A stretch of 64,000 nt of DNA, taken from positions 62,001 through 126,000 of the forward strand of contig NZ_JARZZP010000002.1 in assembly GCF_029948085.1 (NCBI RefSeq). The letters are read 5' to 3'. The notes under the pieces were generated by a model, which saw only the letters and a program-made list of their open reading frames with translations, was not told the DNA's origin and made no database searches. The position numbers and the translations under genes are program-made. Source of the DNA: Streptococcus taonis. GTDB lineage: Bacteria > Bacillota > Bacilli > Lactobacillales > Streptococcaceae. Positions 44,875-53,472 of the stretch are shown in pieces (the first letter of the stretch is position 1; each line of letters opens with the position of its first letter).

Positions 44875-44921
44875 AAAAAAGGAGTCGAGACTCCTTTTTA
44901 ACAATGGGTATCCCCATTTTT
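44875..44921 (-). terminator. Double hairpin after ppaC
   Basis: First AATGGG GAT ACCCATT (44902-44919), then AAAAAGGAGTC TC GACTCCTTTTTT (44875-44899), read on the minus strand. The second is a strong intrinsic terminator. Confidence 0.85.
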
Positions 44922-44930
44922 ATATTACAA

Positions 44931-45866
44931 TTAAGCATTAAAGCTTTCTGTCAATTGTGGTACCACTTGTTTCTTACGTGAAACAGCACCTGGAAGGAAA
45001 GCGTGGTTATTTTCAAGTTTGAAGTTAAAGGCTGCTTCCACCTTGTCCATGTTTGATCCAAGAGCAAGGATTTCTGAGTTTGAGTTAACGATATCTGTGA
45101 TCATCAAGACAAAGTCAGAGTATCCGTTAGCTGCATTTGCGGCCTGGATGGCTGCTTCGATTTCAGCTTGGCGTTCCAAAACTTCAGCAATATCAACTGT
45201 ATTGACTTGAGCCACACGGACATTATTTCCGTTGAGTTCAAAAGTTTTCGCATCGATGTCAATCAATTCTTCTGCTGACTTGCTTGCCAAGTTTGTACCA
45301 GCCTTGAGCATTGCAAGACCGTATTCTTCCAAATTAACTCCAGCCAATTCAGCCAATTCAGGCGCAATCACCTTATCAGATGGGTGAGTTGTTGGAGATT
45401 TCAAAAGAAGGGTATCTGAAATCAAACCTGAAAGCATCAAACCTGCAATTTCTTTTGGAACAGCTACACCGTGTTCTTTGAACATACGGTATACGATAGA
45501 AGATGCTGATCCAACTGGCTCCAAGCGCATGTAAAGTGGGCTTGCAGTTTCAAAGTTAGCTACACGGTGGTGATCCACAACACCGTAAACTTCTACTTCA
45601 GCGATATCTGAAACTGATTGTTGGAATTCATTGTGGTCTGTTAAGATAACTTGTTCTGCACCTTCTGATTTAGCAGATGTGATCACGCGCGGTGCTTCCA
45701 CACCAAAATAGTTCAATACGAAAGCTGTTTCTTCATTTGGAGTTCCAAGAGCCACCGCTTCTGTATCCAAGCCATAAGCTTCTTTTGCAAGATACGCAAA
45801 AGCTACAGATGACCCGATGGCATCTGAATCTGGATTTTGGTGACCAAATACTAGAATCTTAGACAT
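44931..45866 (-). CDS. ppaC: Manganese-dependent inorganic pyrophosphatase (family II)
   Basis: Hydrolyses pyrophosphate to drive biosynthesis. The 311-residue DHH-family protein begins [20 protein letters not shown] (metal ligands His, Asp, Asp), then [19 protein letters not shown] (the DHH motif), and the C-terminal substrate-binding [10 protein letters not shown]. Start at 45866 with GAGG upstream; a frame extension to 45923 has no support. Monocistronic. Confidence 0.96.
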   Translation of the reverse strand: MSKILVFGHQNPDSDAIGSSVAFAYLAKEAYGLDTEAVALGTPNEETAFVLNYFGVEAPRVITSAKSEGAEQVILTDHNEFQQSVSDIAEVEVYGVVDHHRVANFETASPLYMRLEPVGSASSIVYRMFKEHGVAVPKEIAGLMLSGLISDTLLLKSPTTHPSDKVIAPELAELAGVNLEEYGLAMLKAGTNLASKSAEELIDIDAKTFELNGNNVRVAQVNTVDIAEVLERQAEIEAAIQAANAANGYSDFVLMITDIVNSNSEILALGSNMDKVEAAFNFKLENNHAFLPGAVSRKKQVVPQLTESFNA

Positions 45867-45925
45867 GATAATACCTCGTTTCTTTATTCTCTTTATTGTA
45901 GCATTTTTTTCAATTTTTGACAAAA

Positions 45926-45957
45926 GTAAGAGGAGTCAAAGAACTCCCCTCTACTCT
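45926..45957 (-). terminator. Terminator after the GIY-YIG gene
   Basis: GTAGAGGGGAGT TCTTTG ACTCCTCTTAC hairpin followed by TTTTG on the minus strand; overlaps the last codons of the gene. Confidence 0.7.
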
Positions 45958-46235
45958 TCAAAATGACTGATTAAATTTTTTTCTTGGTTGTCAGATAAAA
46001 ATCTTTCCTTCTGTGGCCTCTTCTTACGTTTTAGAAGCGCTTCGGCTGACATGGCTTCTTCTTTACTATCGAAACCTTCTACATAGATAAGTTTTACTGG
46101 CAAGCGAGCTCGTGTGTACTTGGCTCCCTTACCACTATTGTGAACGGCGATTCTTTTTTTGACATCCGTTGTATAGCCAGTATAGTAGGTACCATCACAA
46201 CACTCTACCACATACATGTAAGCCTTATGTTCCAT
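45951..46235 (-). CDS. GIY-YIG nuclease-fold protein (UPF0213)
   Basis: A 94-residue stand-alone GIY-YIG domain: [17 protein letters not shown] (the GIY and YIG elements), [21 protein letters not shown] and a conserved Glu in the last third ([10 protein letters not shown]). Members of this YhbQ/UPF0213 group are small DNase-like proteins of uncertain role in repair. Start MEHKAYMYV at 46235 overlaps the methyltransferase gene by 11 bases; longer frames lie inside that gene. Confidence 0.87.
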   Translation of the reverse strand: MEHKAYMYVVECCDGTYYTGYTTDVKKRIAVHNSGKGAKYTRARLPVKLIYVEGFDSKEEAMSAEALLKRKKRPQKERFLSDNQEKNLISHFEE

Positions 46236-46971
46236 AGTAAATCTCTTGAATTTCTGGAGTATAGGAACCATCATCATTATGAACAATGAGTGGTGGCAGA
46301 ACCTTAAAACCACTAGTGGAGCCGTCCTTGATAGCCTCGATCAAAAGCATATTGGCTTCTTTCTCCCGTTTAGGGTAAACAAATTGCAGACGCTTTGGAG
46401 CTAGATTATGCTGTTGAAGCGTATCTAAGATATCTAATAATCTATCTGGACGATGAACCATGGCTAAACGCCCATTGGATTTGAGAATACTTTGGGCACT
46501 ACGACAGATTTCCTTAAGATTGGTTGTAATTTCATGCCGAGCTAAAAGGTAATGCTCACTTTCGTTCAGATTAGAATTTGGATCCACTTTAAAATAAGGA
46601 GGATTGCATAAAATCAAATCAACCTTGCTCCCCTGAATGTAAGCAGGCATATTTTTCAAATCATCACAAATGACCTGCATCTGTTCTTCTAAGCCATTTA
46701 ATCGGACTGACCGGTCTGCCATATCCGCCAATCGTTCCTGAATTTCGACAGACAAGATTTTAGCCTTGGTCCGGCTACTAGCAAAAAGCCCTACAGCACC
46801 ATTACCTGCACAAAAATCCACAATCAAGCCATTTTTAGGAAAGCGAGGAAAGCGTGACAAAAGTACACTATCCACCGAATAGCTGAAAACCTCTCTATTT
46901 TGAATAATCTTGATATCTGTAGAAAAGAGCTGGTTGATTCTCTCTCCTGATTTTAATAATTCTTCTACCAT
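46225..46971 (-). CDS. tRNA1(Val) adenine-N6 methyltransferase-like protein
   Basis: A 248-residue SAM-dependent methyltransferase of the TrmN6/YabB group. Motif I is [15 protein letters not shown] (about 54-68), and motif IV is LILCNPPYF, the NPPY signature of adenine N6-methylation. It probably modifies tRNA. The promoter -10 TATAAT ends six bases before the ATG, predicting a leaderless mRNA. The GIY-YIG gene follows in the same unit, an arrangement common in Firmicutes. Confidence 0.87.
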   Translation of the reverse strand: MVEELLKSGERINQLFSTDIKIIQNREVFSYSVDSVLLSRFPRFPKNGLIVDFCAGNGAVGLFASSRTKAKILSVEIQERLADMADRSVRLNGLEEQMQVICDDLKNMPAYIQGSKVDLILCNPPYFKVDPNSNLNESEHYLLARHEITTNLKEICRSAQSILKSNGRLAMVHRPDRLLDILDTLQQHNLAPKRLQFVYPKREKEANMLLIEAIKDGSTSGFKVLPPLIVHNDDGSYTPEIQEIYYGT

Positions 46972-46977
46972 ACTTCC

Positions 46978-47005
46978 ATTATAACAAACTATATTAACAT
47001 TGCAA
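46978..47005 (-). promoter_or_regulatory. Promoter of the methyltransferase gene, predicted leaderless
   Basis: -35 TTGCAA (47000-47005), 16-bp spacer, -10 TATAAT (46978-46983). Six bases (GGAAGT) separate the -10 from the ATG at 46971; these would not be transcribed, so the apparent GGAAG cannot act as a Shine-Dalgarno. Confidence 0.7.
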
Positions 47006-47020
47006 GAAGTAAGAAATCAT

Positions 47021-47383
47021 TCACGAATTCTTCTTATTTAGATTCGAGATGGCTTCCTTTGTCCAGATAGGCATCATGCGAGCCAAAGGAGCAAATCCGT
47101 ATTTGACACGGTCACTTGAAAAACGTCTCCGTCTCGGTAATTGATGTTTCTCTTCTTCCAAAGTCCGAATAGAAAGACTTGCTTTCCCTGTATATTCGTC
47201 CAAATCGACAACCTGTACTTGGACTTCTTCACCAATTTTCAGTACATCATAAATATTCTCAATAAATCCTGTACGAATTTCAGAAATATGAATCAAGCCT
47301 GTGATACCAGTCTCTAACTCTACAAAGGCTCCATAAGACTGAATCCCTGTAATTCGCCCTGTTAGCTTATCACCTATTTTCAT
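47021..47383 (-). CDS. cvfD: S1-domain RNA-binding protein (CvfD/YugI-like)
   Basis: A 120-residue protein with one S1 domain at residues 1-72 (MKIGDKLTGRITGIQSYGAF VELETGITGLIH) and a basic C-terminal tail. It resembles B. subtilis YugI (general stress protein 13) and the pneumococcal post-transcriptional regulator CvfD. The start at 47383 lies two bases after the upstream stop with GAGG overlapping that stop; a longer frame to 47443 lies inside the neighbour. Coupled to the HAD-cyclophilin gene. Confidence 0.85.
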   Translation of the reverse strand: MKIGDKLTGRITGIQSYGAFVELETGITGLIHISEIRTGFIENIYDVLKIGEEVQVQVVDLDEYTGKASLSIRTLEEEKHQLPRRRRFSSDRVKYGFAPLARMMPIWTKEAISNLNKKNS

Positions 47384-47384
47384 C

Positions 47385-48785
47385 CTAGTCCTCGATTTCA
47401 ATCGTTTCGATAACGACATCTTCAACTGGCTTGTCCATTGCACCTGTTTCTACACCTGCAATTGTATCCAGAACTTCATAAGAAGCTTCATCCGCAAGTT
47501 GACCGAATACAGTATGACGACGGTCTAGATGAGGAGTTCCACCTTGTTCTGCATAAATCTCCGCAATTGGCTCTGGCCAACCACCACGAGCAATTTCTTT
47601 CTTAGAATAAGGCAGATGCTGGTTTTGGACGATAAAGAACTGGCTACCATTGGTATTTGGACCAGCATTAGCCATAGAAAGAGCACCACGGATATTGTAA
47701 AGTTCTTCTGAGAACTCATCCTCAAATGATTCGCCGTAGATTGACTCGCCACCCATACCAGTTCCAGTTGGATCTCCACCTTGAATCATAAAGTCCTTGA
47801 TAATACGGTGGAAAATGACACCATCATAGTAGCCATCTTTTGAAAGAGCAACAAAGTTAGCCACTGTTTTAGGAGCATGTTCAGGGAAAAGCTTGATACG
47901 CAAGTCTCCGTGATTGGTCTTAATAGTCGCGATAGGACCTTCTACTGTTTCAATGTCTACTTGTGGGAAATGCAATTCTTTTTCTACCATACCAAATCCT
48001 TCTAAGGCATCAAAAATGCCATCTTCTTCTAATGTTTTTGTAATATAATCTGCTTTTTCTTTGATTTTGTCATGAGAAATGCCCATGGCAACACTAATAC
48101 CTGCATAATCAAAAAGCTCCAAATCGTTCAGTCCATCCCCAAAGACCATGACGTTCTCAGGTTTAAGACCTAAATGTTCTACAACTTTTGCTACACCAGC
48201 TGCTTTTGAACCTGAAATTGGTACCACATCTGACGAATGTTCATGCCAGCGTACCATGCGCAAAGTCGATGCTAAACTTTCAGGCAAAGTCAGGTCATCT
48301 CCCCGATCCTCAAAGGTCCACATCTGATAGATGTCTTCTTTTTCATAAAAATCAGGATCAACATCCAAGTCGGGATAAATTGGATCAATGGCCTCACTAA
48401 TCAACTCAGTTCTAGTAGAGAGTTTAGCAGTATGACTACCAACTAAACCATAGTCAATCCCAACTTCCTTGGTCCAAGCAATATAGGTTTCAACCTTATC
48501 TTTAGAAATTTTGTTACTATCAATCACATTGCCTTTTTTATCCTCAATATAGGCACCATTCAGAGTAACAAAAAAGTCAGGTTTAAGTTCGCGAATCTCT
48601 GGCACGACACCGAAAATCCCACGACCAGTCGCAATCCCAGTCAAAATACCTTTTTCACGTAATTGTTGAAATACTGTTGGAATTGAGGTTGGGATAAAAC
48701 CAGTCTTTGAGTTTCGCAAAGTATCATCAATATCAAAAAAAATAATCTTTATCTTTTTTGCCTTATATCTTAATTTCGCATCCAT
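47385..48785 (-). CDS. HAD hydrolase-cyclophilin fusion protein
   Basis: A 466-residue bifunctional protein. Residues about 10-270 form a Cof-type HAD phosphatase (motif [17 protein letters not shown], motif II GIATGRG, motif [15 protein letters not shown]). Residues about 275-466 form a cyclophilin-type peptidyl-prolyl isomerase ([20 protein letters not shown], then [19 protein letters not shown]). The same fusion is conserved in other streptococci. No signal peptide, so it acts in the cytoplasm. AAGGAGG lies upstream of the ATG. The HAD substrate and the reason for fusion are unknown. Confidence 0.93.
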   Translation of the reverse strand: MDAKLRYKAKKIKIIFFDIDDTLRNSKTGFIPTSIPTVFQQLREKGILTGIATGRGIFGVVPEIRELKPDFFVTLNGAYIEDKKGNVIDSNKISKDKVETYIAWTKEVGIDYGLVGSHTAKLSTRTELISEAIDPIYPDLDVDPDFYEKEDIYQMWTFEDRGDDLTLPESLASTLRMVRWHEHSSDVVPISGSKAAGVAKVVEHLGLKPENVMVFGDGLNDLELFDYAGISVAMGISHDKIKEKADYITKTLEEDGIFDALEGFGMVEKELHFPQVDIETVEGPIATIKTNHGDLRIKLFPEHAPKTVANFVALSKDGYYDGVIFHRIIKDFMIQGGDPTGTGMGGESIYGESFEDEFSEELYNIRGALSMANAGPNTNGSQFFIVQNQHLPYSKKEIARGGWPEPIAEIYAEQGGTPHLDRRHTVFGQLADEASYEVLDTIAGVETGAMDKPVEDVVIETIEIED

Positions 48786-48865
48786 CTCATTACCTCCTTC
48801 AATTCACTCTTTCCATTATACCATAAAGTAGAGAAATCCCACATCCCCAATAAAATCCTTGTCTC

Positions 48866-49369
48866 TTATCCGAATTCCTTTACTAGATACAAAACCAAAT
48901 CATCATTATTTTGGCTAGTTGCATTCATTTCCAAGGGTTGATTTCGATACCAGACACCTGTCCCATCTGGAATGTAGCCCCGTCTGATATACAATCTCTG
49001 GGCAGGGCCATAGCCTAAGTGCAAACCTACACCAAGAGTGACCTTACTCGAAACAAACTTGACTCGTTTTTCTGCTTCTTCTAGCAGTTGATTCCCAATC
49101 CCTTGATTTCGAAAAGGCTCAAACACATTAAAATCTGATAATTCTGGATAGACTTCTGCAAAAGGACCATGTTTAGCAGAGGGCAAAATGGTAACGTAGC
49201 CCGCTACAGCACCACCAATCTCTGCAACTAAGACTTCTCTGTCGCCACTTGCTTGCTCCCAAAAATAGCTAGCTAAGATTTCTTCTCTAGTAGGCCAACC
49301 TTGATTCATAAATCCATGAGATAAGGATTCAATATCAGACTTAATCATATTTCTAATCGTACAATTCAT
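48866..49369 (-). CDS. GNAT-family N-acetyltransferase
   Basis: A 167-residue acetyltransferase: CTIRNMIKSDIESLSHGF, acetyl-CoA loop FNVFEPFRNQGIGNQLLEEA (about 85-104), and RLYIRRGYIPDG. Start chosen at MNCTIRN (49369) because the in-frame ATG at 49405 overlaps the promoter -10 (TATAATGG); the chosen start has AAGGTGGG upstream at a somewhat long spacing. Substrate unknown. Confidence 0.83.
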   Translation of the reverse strand: MNCTIRNMIKSDIESLSHGFMNQGWPTREEILASYFWEQASGDREVLVAEIGGAVAGYVTILPSAKHGPFAEVYPELSDFNVFEPFRNQGIGNQLLEEAEKRVKFVSSKVTLGVGLHLGYGPAQRLYIRRGYIPDGTGVWYRNQPLEMNATSQNNDDLVLYLVKEFG

Positions 49370-49440
49370 CTTTGACTTACCCACCTTTACTCTTTTTATT
49401 ACCATTATAGCACGCCAAGGTCAGAAAAAAAAACTATCTC

Positions 49441-49812
49441 GTGGAAAAAGACCCAACCGAGTCTCAATTCGCTTTCTTATTTCCGAGCTCATGAAAAAGA
49501 GGTCCATCCGGACCCAAACTCGCTCTCTCATTTCAAGGCTCGTGAAAAAAAGACCCAACCGGGTCTGAAAAAGAGGTCTCCCGGACCTCAACTCGCTTTC
49601 ACATTTCTATGCTCGTGAAAAAAAGACCCGTCGGGGTCTTAATTCGCTTTCTTGTTTTCATGCTCATGAAAAAGAGGTCCACTGGACCTGAAAAAAAGAT
49701 CCAAACGGGTCTGAAAAAGAGGTCCCCCGGACCTCAACTTGCTTTCACATTTCTATGCTCGTGAAAAAAAGACCCGTCGGGGTCTGAAAAAGAGGTCCAC
49801 CCGGACCTCTTT
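49441..49812 (-). repeat. Array of ten tandem terminator hairpins downstream of rpsR
   Basis: Read on the minus strand from the rpsR stop there are ten short hairpins, alternating type A (GAGGTCC nnnn GGACCTC + TTTTT) and type B (AGACCC nnnn GGGTCT + TTTTTTT). On the plus strand they fall near 49449-49463, 49499-49514, 49550-49566, 49573-49589, 49623-49639, 49673-49689, 49698-49712, 49718-49735, 49769-49785 and 49791-49810. Spacers of the form CACGAGCATAGAAATGTGAA AGCGAGTT separate several of them. The block around 49582-49639 recurs nearly identically at 49727-49785 (one difference in about 58). T-runs follow the hairpins only on the minus strand. No reading frame is present. Confidence 0.9.
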
Positions 49813-49813
49813 T

Positions 49814-50053
49814 TTAATCTTCGTTTACGAAAGGCATCAAAGCCATTACGCGAGCGCGTTTGATAGCTGTTGTTACTTTACGTTGGTTTTTAGCTGAAGT
49901 TCCTGTTACACGACGAGGAAGGATTTTCCCACGTTCTGAAACGAAACGGCTAAGAAGCTCAGTATCTTTGTAATCAACATATTCAATTTTGTTTGCTGCG
50001 ATGTAATCAACTTTTTTACGGCGTTTGAATCCGCCACGACGTTGTTGAGCCAT
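49814..50053 (-). CDS. rpsR: 30S ribosomal protein S18
   Basis: A 79-residue ribosomal protein that sits on the platform with S6. The sequence [29 protein letters not shown] and the C-terminal [20 protein letters not shown] are diagnostic. AAAGGAG precedes the ATG. Last gene of rpsF-ssb-rpsR; the stop codon is followed after a few bases by the terminator array. Confidence 0.98.
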   Translation of the reverse strand: MAQQRRGGFKRRKKVDYIAANKIEYVDYKDTELLSRFVSERGKILPRRVTGTSAKNQRKVTTAIKRARVMALMPFVNED

Positions 50054-50085
50054 GTTTTTTTCTCCTTTATAGTATTAATTGTCCA

Positions 50086-50556
50086 TTAGAATGGTAAATC
50101 ATCATCTGAAATATCCAAAGGATTCGTTGTTCCGAATGGATTTTCATCACGTGAAAAGTCAGGTACTGATTGAGTAGGTGCTGAATAGTTTGAACTTGGT
50201 GCAGAATAAGATCCACCAGTATGTCCTTCACGCACACTACGGCTTTCCAACATTTGGAAATTCTCAGCCACGACTTCCGTCACGTAGACACGTTGTCCTT
50301 GCTGGTTATCGTAACTACGAGTCTGAATACGACCTGTCACCCCGATAAGTGAGCCTTTTTTAGCCCAATTAGCAAGATTTTCAGCCTGTTGGCGCCACAT
50401 AACGACATTGATAAAATCAGCCTCACGTTCGCCATTTTGACTCTTAAATGTACGGTTTACTGCAAGAGTAAAAGTCGCAACTGCTACATTTGATGGGGTA
50501 TAACGCAACTCAGCGTCACGAGTCATACGCCCTACAAGTACAACATTGTTAATCAT
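50086..50556 (-). CDS. ssb: Single-stranded DNA-binding protein
   Basis: A 156-residue replication and repair protein. The OB fold covers about residues 1-105 ([40 protein letters not shown]). A flexible Ser/Thr-rich linker leads to the acidic tip DISDDDLPF that recruits partner proteins. Usual operon position between the two ribosomal protein genes. Confidence 0.97.
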   Translation of the reverse strand: MINNVVLVGRMTRDAELRYTPSNVAVATFTLAVNRTFKSQNGEREADFINVVMWRQQAENLANWAKKGSLIGVTGRIQTRSYDNQQGQRVYVTEVVAENFQMLESRSVREGHTGGSYSAPSSNYSAPTQSVPDFSRDENPFGTTNPLDISDDDLPF

Positions 50557-50567
50557 AATCTACCTTC

Positions 50568-50858
50568 TTACGCGTCAGTTTTGACGATCATGTGACGAAG
50601 AATGTCAGCGTTGATTTTTGAAAGACGGTCAAACTCTTTAAGAGCTGCATCATCATTTGCTTCAACGTTAACGATGTGGTAAAGTCCTTCGCGGAAATCT
50701 TGAATTTCGTATGCAAGACGACGTTTTTCCCATGTTTTTGATTCAACAACAGTTGCACCGTTGTCAGTCAAGATAGAGTCAAAACGTGCTACCAAAGCGT
50801 TTTTCGCTTCTTCTTCAATGTTTGGACGAATGATATAAAGAATTTCGTATTTAGCCAT
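50568..50858 (-). CDS. rpsF: 30S ribosomal protein S6
   Basis: A 96-residue protein binding S18 in the small subunit. Begins [20 protein letters not shown] and contains the typical [19 protein letters not shown] strand. AAGGAGG precedes the ATG. First gene of rpsF-ssb-rpsR; a hairpin in the leader may be a target for autogenous control by S6-S18. Confidence 0.98.
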   Translation of the reverse strand: MAKYEILYIIRPNIEEEAKNALVARFDSILTDNGATVVESKTWEKRRLAYEIQDFREGLYHIVNVEANDDAALKEFDRLSKINADILRHMIVKTDA

Positions 50859-50883
50859 TGATATGTTCCTCCTTTTGGTCTAA

Positions 50884-50961
50884 TGACCCCAAGACTTTGC
50901 AAGGGGTAAGTGAGGTTTGCTCACAATAAATTATTATACTAGAAAAAAATTTTTTTCGCAA
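50884..50961 (-). promoter_or_regulatory. rpsF promoter and leader hairpin
   Basis: -35 TTGCGA (50956-50961), 17-bp spacer, -10 TATAAT (50933-50938). The 70-nt leader holds ACCCC and GGGGT arms (about 50886-50908), a candidate S6-S18 binding leader; I cannot confirm the conserved loop. Confidence 0.6.
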
Positions 50962-50986
50962 GTAAAAACTGCTTCTATTTTATTTT

Positions 50987-51643
50987 TTACAGTTTTTTTG
51001 CAGAAGTTTGTGTAATTTCTTCAACCTGAATATTCTCAGATTCAAATTTCTGTTTAAAGGTAGCTAGATCAACCGTTCCCTCAATTTGAACTTCGATAAC
51101 AATCTTACCATCTTTACGTGGAATATTAACAGTATGAGAAATATTTAGATTTTCCTCAACGATTAAAGAAACAATCTTACCAAGTACCCCAACTTCATTT
51201 TCTGTGATAAAACGAACACGGATTCCCTCTTCGCCATAACCAGAAATTTCAAGAAATGCTCTGAAAACATCACGGTCAGTAATGACACCATAGACTTGTC
51301 CATTATCAATAACTGGCAAGATTCCAATCTTATTTTTCAGCATAAGGTAGGTTGCATCTTCCAAACTTGCATAACCTGAGACAGTTACAACATCACGAAT
51401 CATGACGTCTTTTACTTTTGTTTTATTGAGCAAGTAATTCATCTCAAAGATTGAAAGACTCGTTGCTTTTGATGGACTGGCTTCAGCAATTGTTCCTTCT
51501 GTTACTAGGCCAACTAATTTATCATTTTCAATAACAGGAAGACGATGTAAACCTTGTTCGCGCATCAAGTCTGCTGCATGTGCTACAGTCGTATCTGGGC
51601 TAATATATACGACCTTTCGTGTCATAAAATCTTTAACTGCCAT
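50987..51643 (-). CDS. acuB: CBS-ACT domain protein AcuB
   Basis: A 218-residue cytoplasmic protein with two CBS domains (MAVKDFMTRKVVYISPDTTV, about 1-60, and KVKDVMIRDVVTVSGYASLE, about 76-130) and a C-terminal ACT-like domain (about 140-212). Such proteins sense adenine nucleotides and amino acids. It is named AcuB after the B. subtilis acetoin locus, but no acetoin genes are near, so the role is open. The position after the branched-chain amino acid transporter operon, with a cre-like site at the promoter, suggests metabolic control. Confidence 0.88.
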   Translation of the reverse strand: MAVKDFMTRKVVYISPDTTVAHAADLMREQGLHRLPVIENDKLVGLVTEGTIAEASPSKATSLSIFEMNYLLNKTKVKDVMIRDVVTVSGYASLEDATYLMLKNKIGILPVIDNGQVYGVITDRDVFRAFLEISGYGEEGIRVRFITENEVGVLGKIVSLIVEENLNISHTVNIPRKDGKIVIEVQIEGTVDLATFKQKFESENIQVEEITQTSAKKL

Positions 51644-51671
51644 AGGAACTCTCCTTTATGTTTATAGCTTT

Positions 51672-51700
51672 ATTATACACTTTTTACGAAAATCAATCAA
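51672..51700 (-). promoter_or_regulatory. acuB promoter
   Basis: -35 TTGATT (51695-51700), 17-bp spacer, -10 TATAAT with preceding TG (51672-51677). Confidence 0.78.
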
Positions 51701-51710
51701 ACGCTTTCAT
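51696..51710. promoter_or_regulatory. Candidate cre site at acuB
   Basis: On the minus strand ATGAAAGCGTTTGAT matches cre WTGNAANCGNWNNCW at all but one position and overlaps the acuB -35. CcpA control is inferred. Confidence 0.5.
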
Positions 51711-51750
51711 CTCTTTTTCAAGATTCTGAAAACTCTGAAATACTATAAAA

Positions 51751-51999
51751 AGAGCCCTAGATTAGAGCTCTCAATCTTATGATTATGTAATTTGTTTAGT
51801 AATCTTTCCCGCGCACTAACACAATCCACTGGTTCTGATGATTGCCAAGCAATCTCTATCCGCCGACTAAAAAGGTCCCACGGACTAATGTGGATTGCTG
51901 GCGCAATCCTTATTCGCAACCTAAACTAGTCTCCCAGACTATGCGAAGATTACTACGTAATCCTTATCCGCCGACTAAAAAGGTCCCCCAGACCTTTTT
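51751..51999 (-). repeat. Four-unit hairpin array downstream of livF
   Basis: The livF stop codon lies in the first hairpin, AAAAAGGTC TGGGG GACCTTTTT (51977-51999). Downstream, a degenerate unit of about 50-54 bp repeats four times, marked on the plus strand by AATCYYTATCCGCC-like starts at 51801, 51851, 51905 and 51959. Units contain paired stems such as GATTAC/GTAATC, TAGTCT/AGACTA, GATTGC/GCAATC and AGTCC/GGACC. The run closes with AGAGCTCTA ATC TAGGGCTCT + TTTTT (51751-51771). No reading frame is present. Confidence 0.78.
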
Positions 52000-52708
52000 A
52001 GCCACCTAGATATGCTTTTCTGACTTCGTCTGATGCTGCGAGTTCTTTACCTGTTCCTGAAAGAACGATTTTACCTGTTTCAAGAACATAGCCTCGATCT
52101 GCGATGGCTAGTGCTTTATTGGCATTTTGCTCGATCAAAAGAACAGTTGTACCTTGTTTTTGAATATCTTGGATGATATCAAAAATTTCTTGGATGAAAA
52201 TTGGTGCAAGCCCCATTGATGGTTCATCTAAGAGAAGAAGTTTAGGCGTTGACATAAGCGCACGTCCCATAGCAAGCATCTGTTGCTCACCACCAGAAAG
52301 GGTAGCTGCATCTTGGTTTTTACGTTCTTCCAAACGCGGGAAACGTGAAAAGACTTTCTTCAAATTTGCTTGATTCTCTTCACGATTTTTCTTAAGAAAA
52401 GCTCCCATCTCCAAGTTTTCTATAACTGTCAAACCAGGGAAGACGTGACGTCCTTCTGGTACTTGAGAAAGTCCTGATGCCACAATTTTTTGTGCAGGCA
52501 TCTTTTGGATTTCTTGTCCCAAAAATTCAATTTTACCAGAACTTGGACGAACAAGTCCTGACAAGGTACGAAGGATAGTTGTTTTACCAGCACCGTTTGC
52601 ACCGATAAGGGAAACAACTTCTCCTTCATTTACTTCAAAGCTCACATCGCGTACAGCTTGAATCATACCATAGTGTACTGAGAGGTTTTCAACTTTTAAC
52701 ATAGACAT
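51998..52708 (-). CDS. livF: Branched-chain amino acid ABC transporter ATPase LivF
   Basis: A 236-residue ATPase: Walker A GANGAGKTT, signature LSGGEQQML, Walker B LLLLDEPSMGLAP, and the LivF-specific LIEQNANKAL. Works with LivG to power leucine, isoleucine and valine uptake. Starts on the livG stop (TAATG). Last gene of livJHMGF; its stop is part of the first hairpin of a terminator array. Confidence 0.96.
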   Translation of the reverse strand: MSMLKVENLSVHYGMIQAVRDVSFEVNEGEVVSLIGANGAGKTTILRTLSGLVRPSSGKIEFLGQEIQKMPAQKIVASGLSQVPEGRHVFPGLTVIENLEMGAFLKKNREENQANLKKVFSRFPRLEERKNQDAATLSGGEQQMLAMGRALMSTPKLLLLDEPSMGLAPIFIQEIFDIIQDIQKQGTTVLLIEQNANKALAIADRGYVLETGKIVLSGTGKELAASDEVRKAYLGG

Positions 52709-53472
52709 TAGGCTTCACCTCCTAGATAAGCTTCGATAACACGTTTATTACTCTTGATTTCATCTGGTGTTCCATGAGCAATCAAACGACCGTACTCAAG
52801 AACATAGATACGCTCAGTAACTTCCATAACCAAGTTCATATCATGTTCAATCAGCATGATAGTAATGTTGAATTCATCCTTGATGCGACGAATCAACTCA
52901 GTCAATTCTGCAGTTTCTTGTGGATTCATACCTGCTGCAGGCTCATCCAAGAAAAGGATTTTAGGTTCTGTAGCAAGAGCACGAACAATTTCCAAACGAC
53001 GTTGTTGACCATAGGCTAAATTTTTAGCTAAAGTTTCAGCATCTCCATCCAAATCAAAGATTTTTAGTAATTCTAAGGCTTTAGCTTTCAATTCTTTTTC
53101 ATTCTTATAAAAAGCTGGTAAGCGCAAGAAACTTGCAAAAACATGTTGTTTATGATGATTACTAAATGCAATCAGAACGTTATCCAAAACTGTCAAGTCC
53201 TTAAAAAGGCGGATATTTTGGAAGGTACGCCCTAAACCAAGAGATGCGATTTTATAGGGTTGCTTGCCATTTAACAAGTGACCATCCAAGGTTACTGTCC
53301 CTTCGCTTGGTTCATAAACACCTGTCAACAAGTTGAAGAGGGTTGTTTTCCCAGCACCATTAGGTCCAATCAAACCAACAAGTTCACCTTCGTTCAATTC
53401 GAGAGTGACGTCCCCAACGGCTGTCAGACCACCAAAATGTTTGGTTAAATTTTTTACTTCAAGTAATGCCAT
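52708..53472 (-). CDS. livG: Branched-chain amino acid ABC transporter ATPase LivG
   Basis: A 254-residue ATPase with Walker A GPNGAGKTT, AYGQQRRLEI signature, Walker B ILFLDEPAAGMNP and the LivG-type EHDMNLVMEV H-loop. Overlaps livM by one base and livF by one base. Confidence 0.96.
   Translation of the reverse strand: MALLEVKNLTKHFGGLTAVGDVTLELNEGELVGLIGPNGAGKTTLFNLLTGVYEPSEGTVTLDGHLLNGKQPYKIASLGLGRTFQNIRLFKDLTVLDNVLIAFSNHHKQHVFASFLRLPAFYKNEKELKAKALELLKIFDLDGDAETLAKNLAYGQQRRLEIVRALATEPKILFLDEPAAGMNPQETAELTELIRRIKDEFNITIMLIEHDMNLVMEVTERIYVLEYGRLIAHGTPDEIKSNKRVIEAYLGGEA

Noticed and set aside
49441..49812. Array after rpsR as a CRISPR array
   Set aside because: Repeats are self-complementary terminators of 16-20 bases without unique spacers of constant length, and no cas genes are present.
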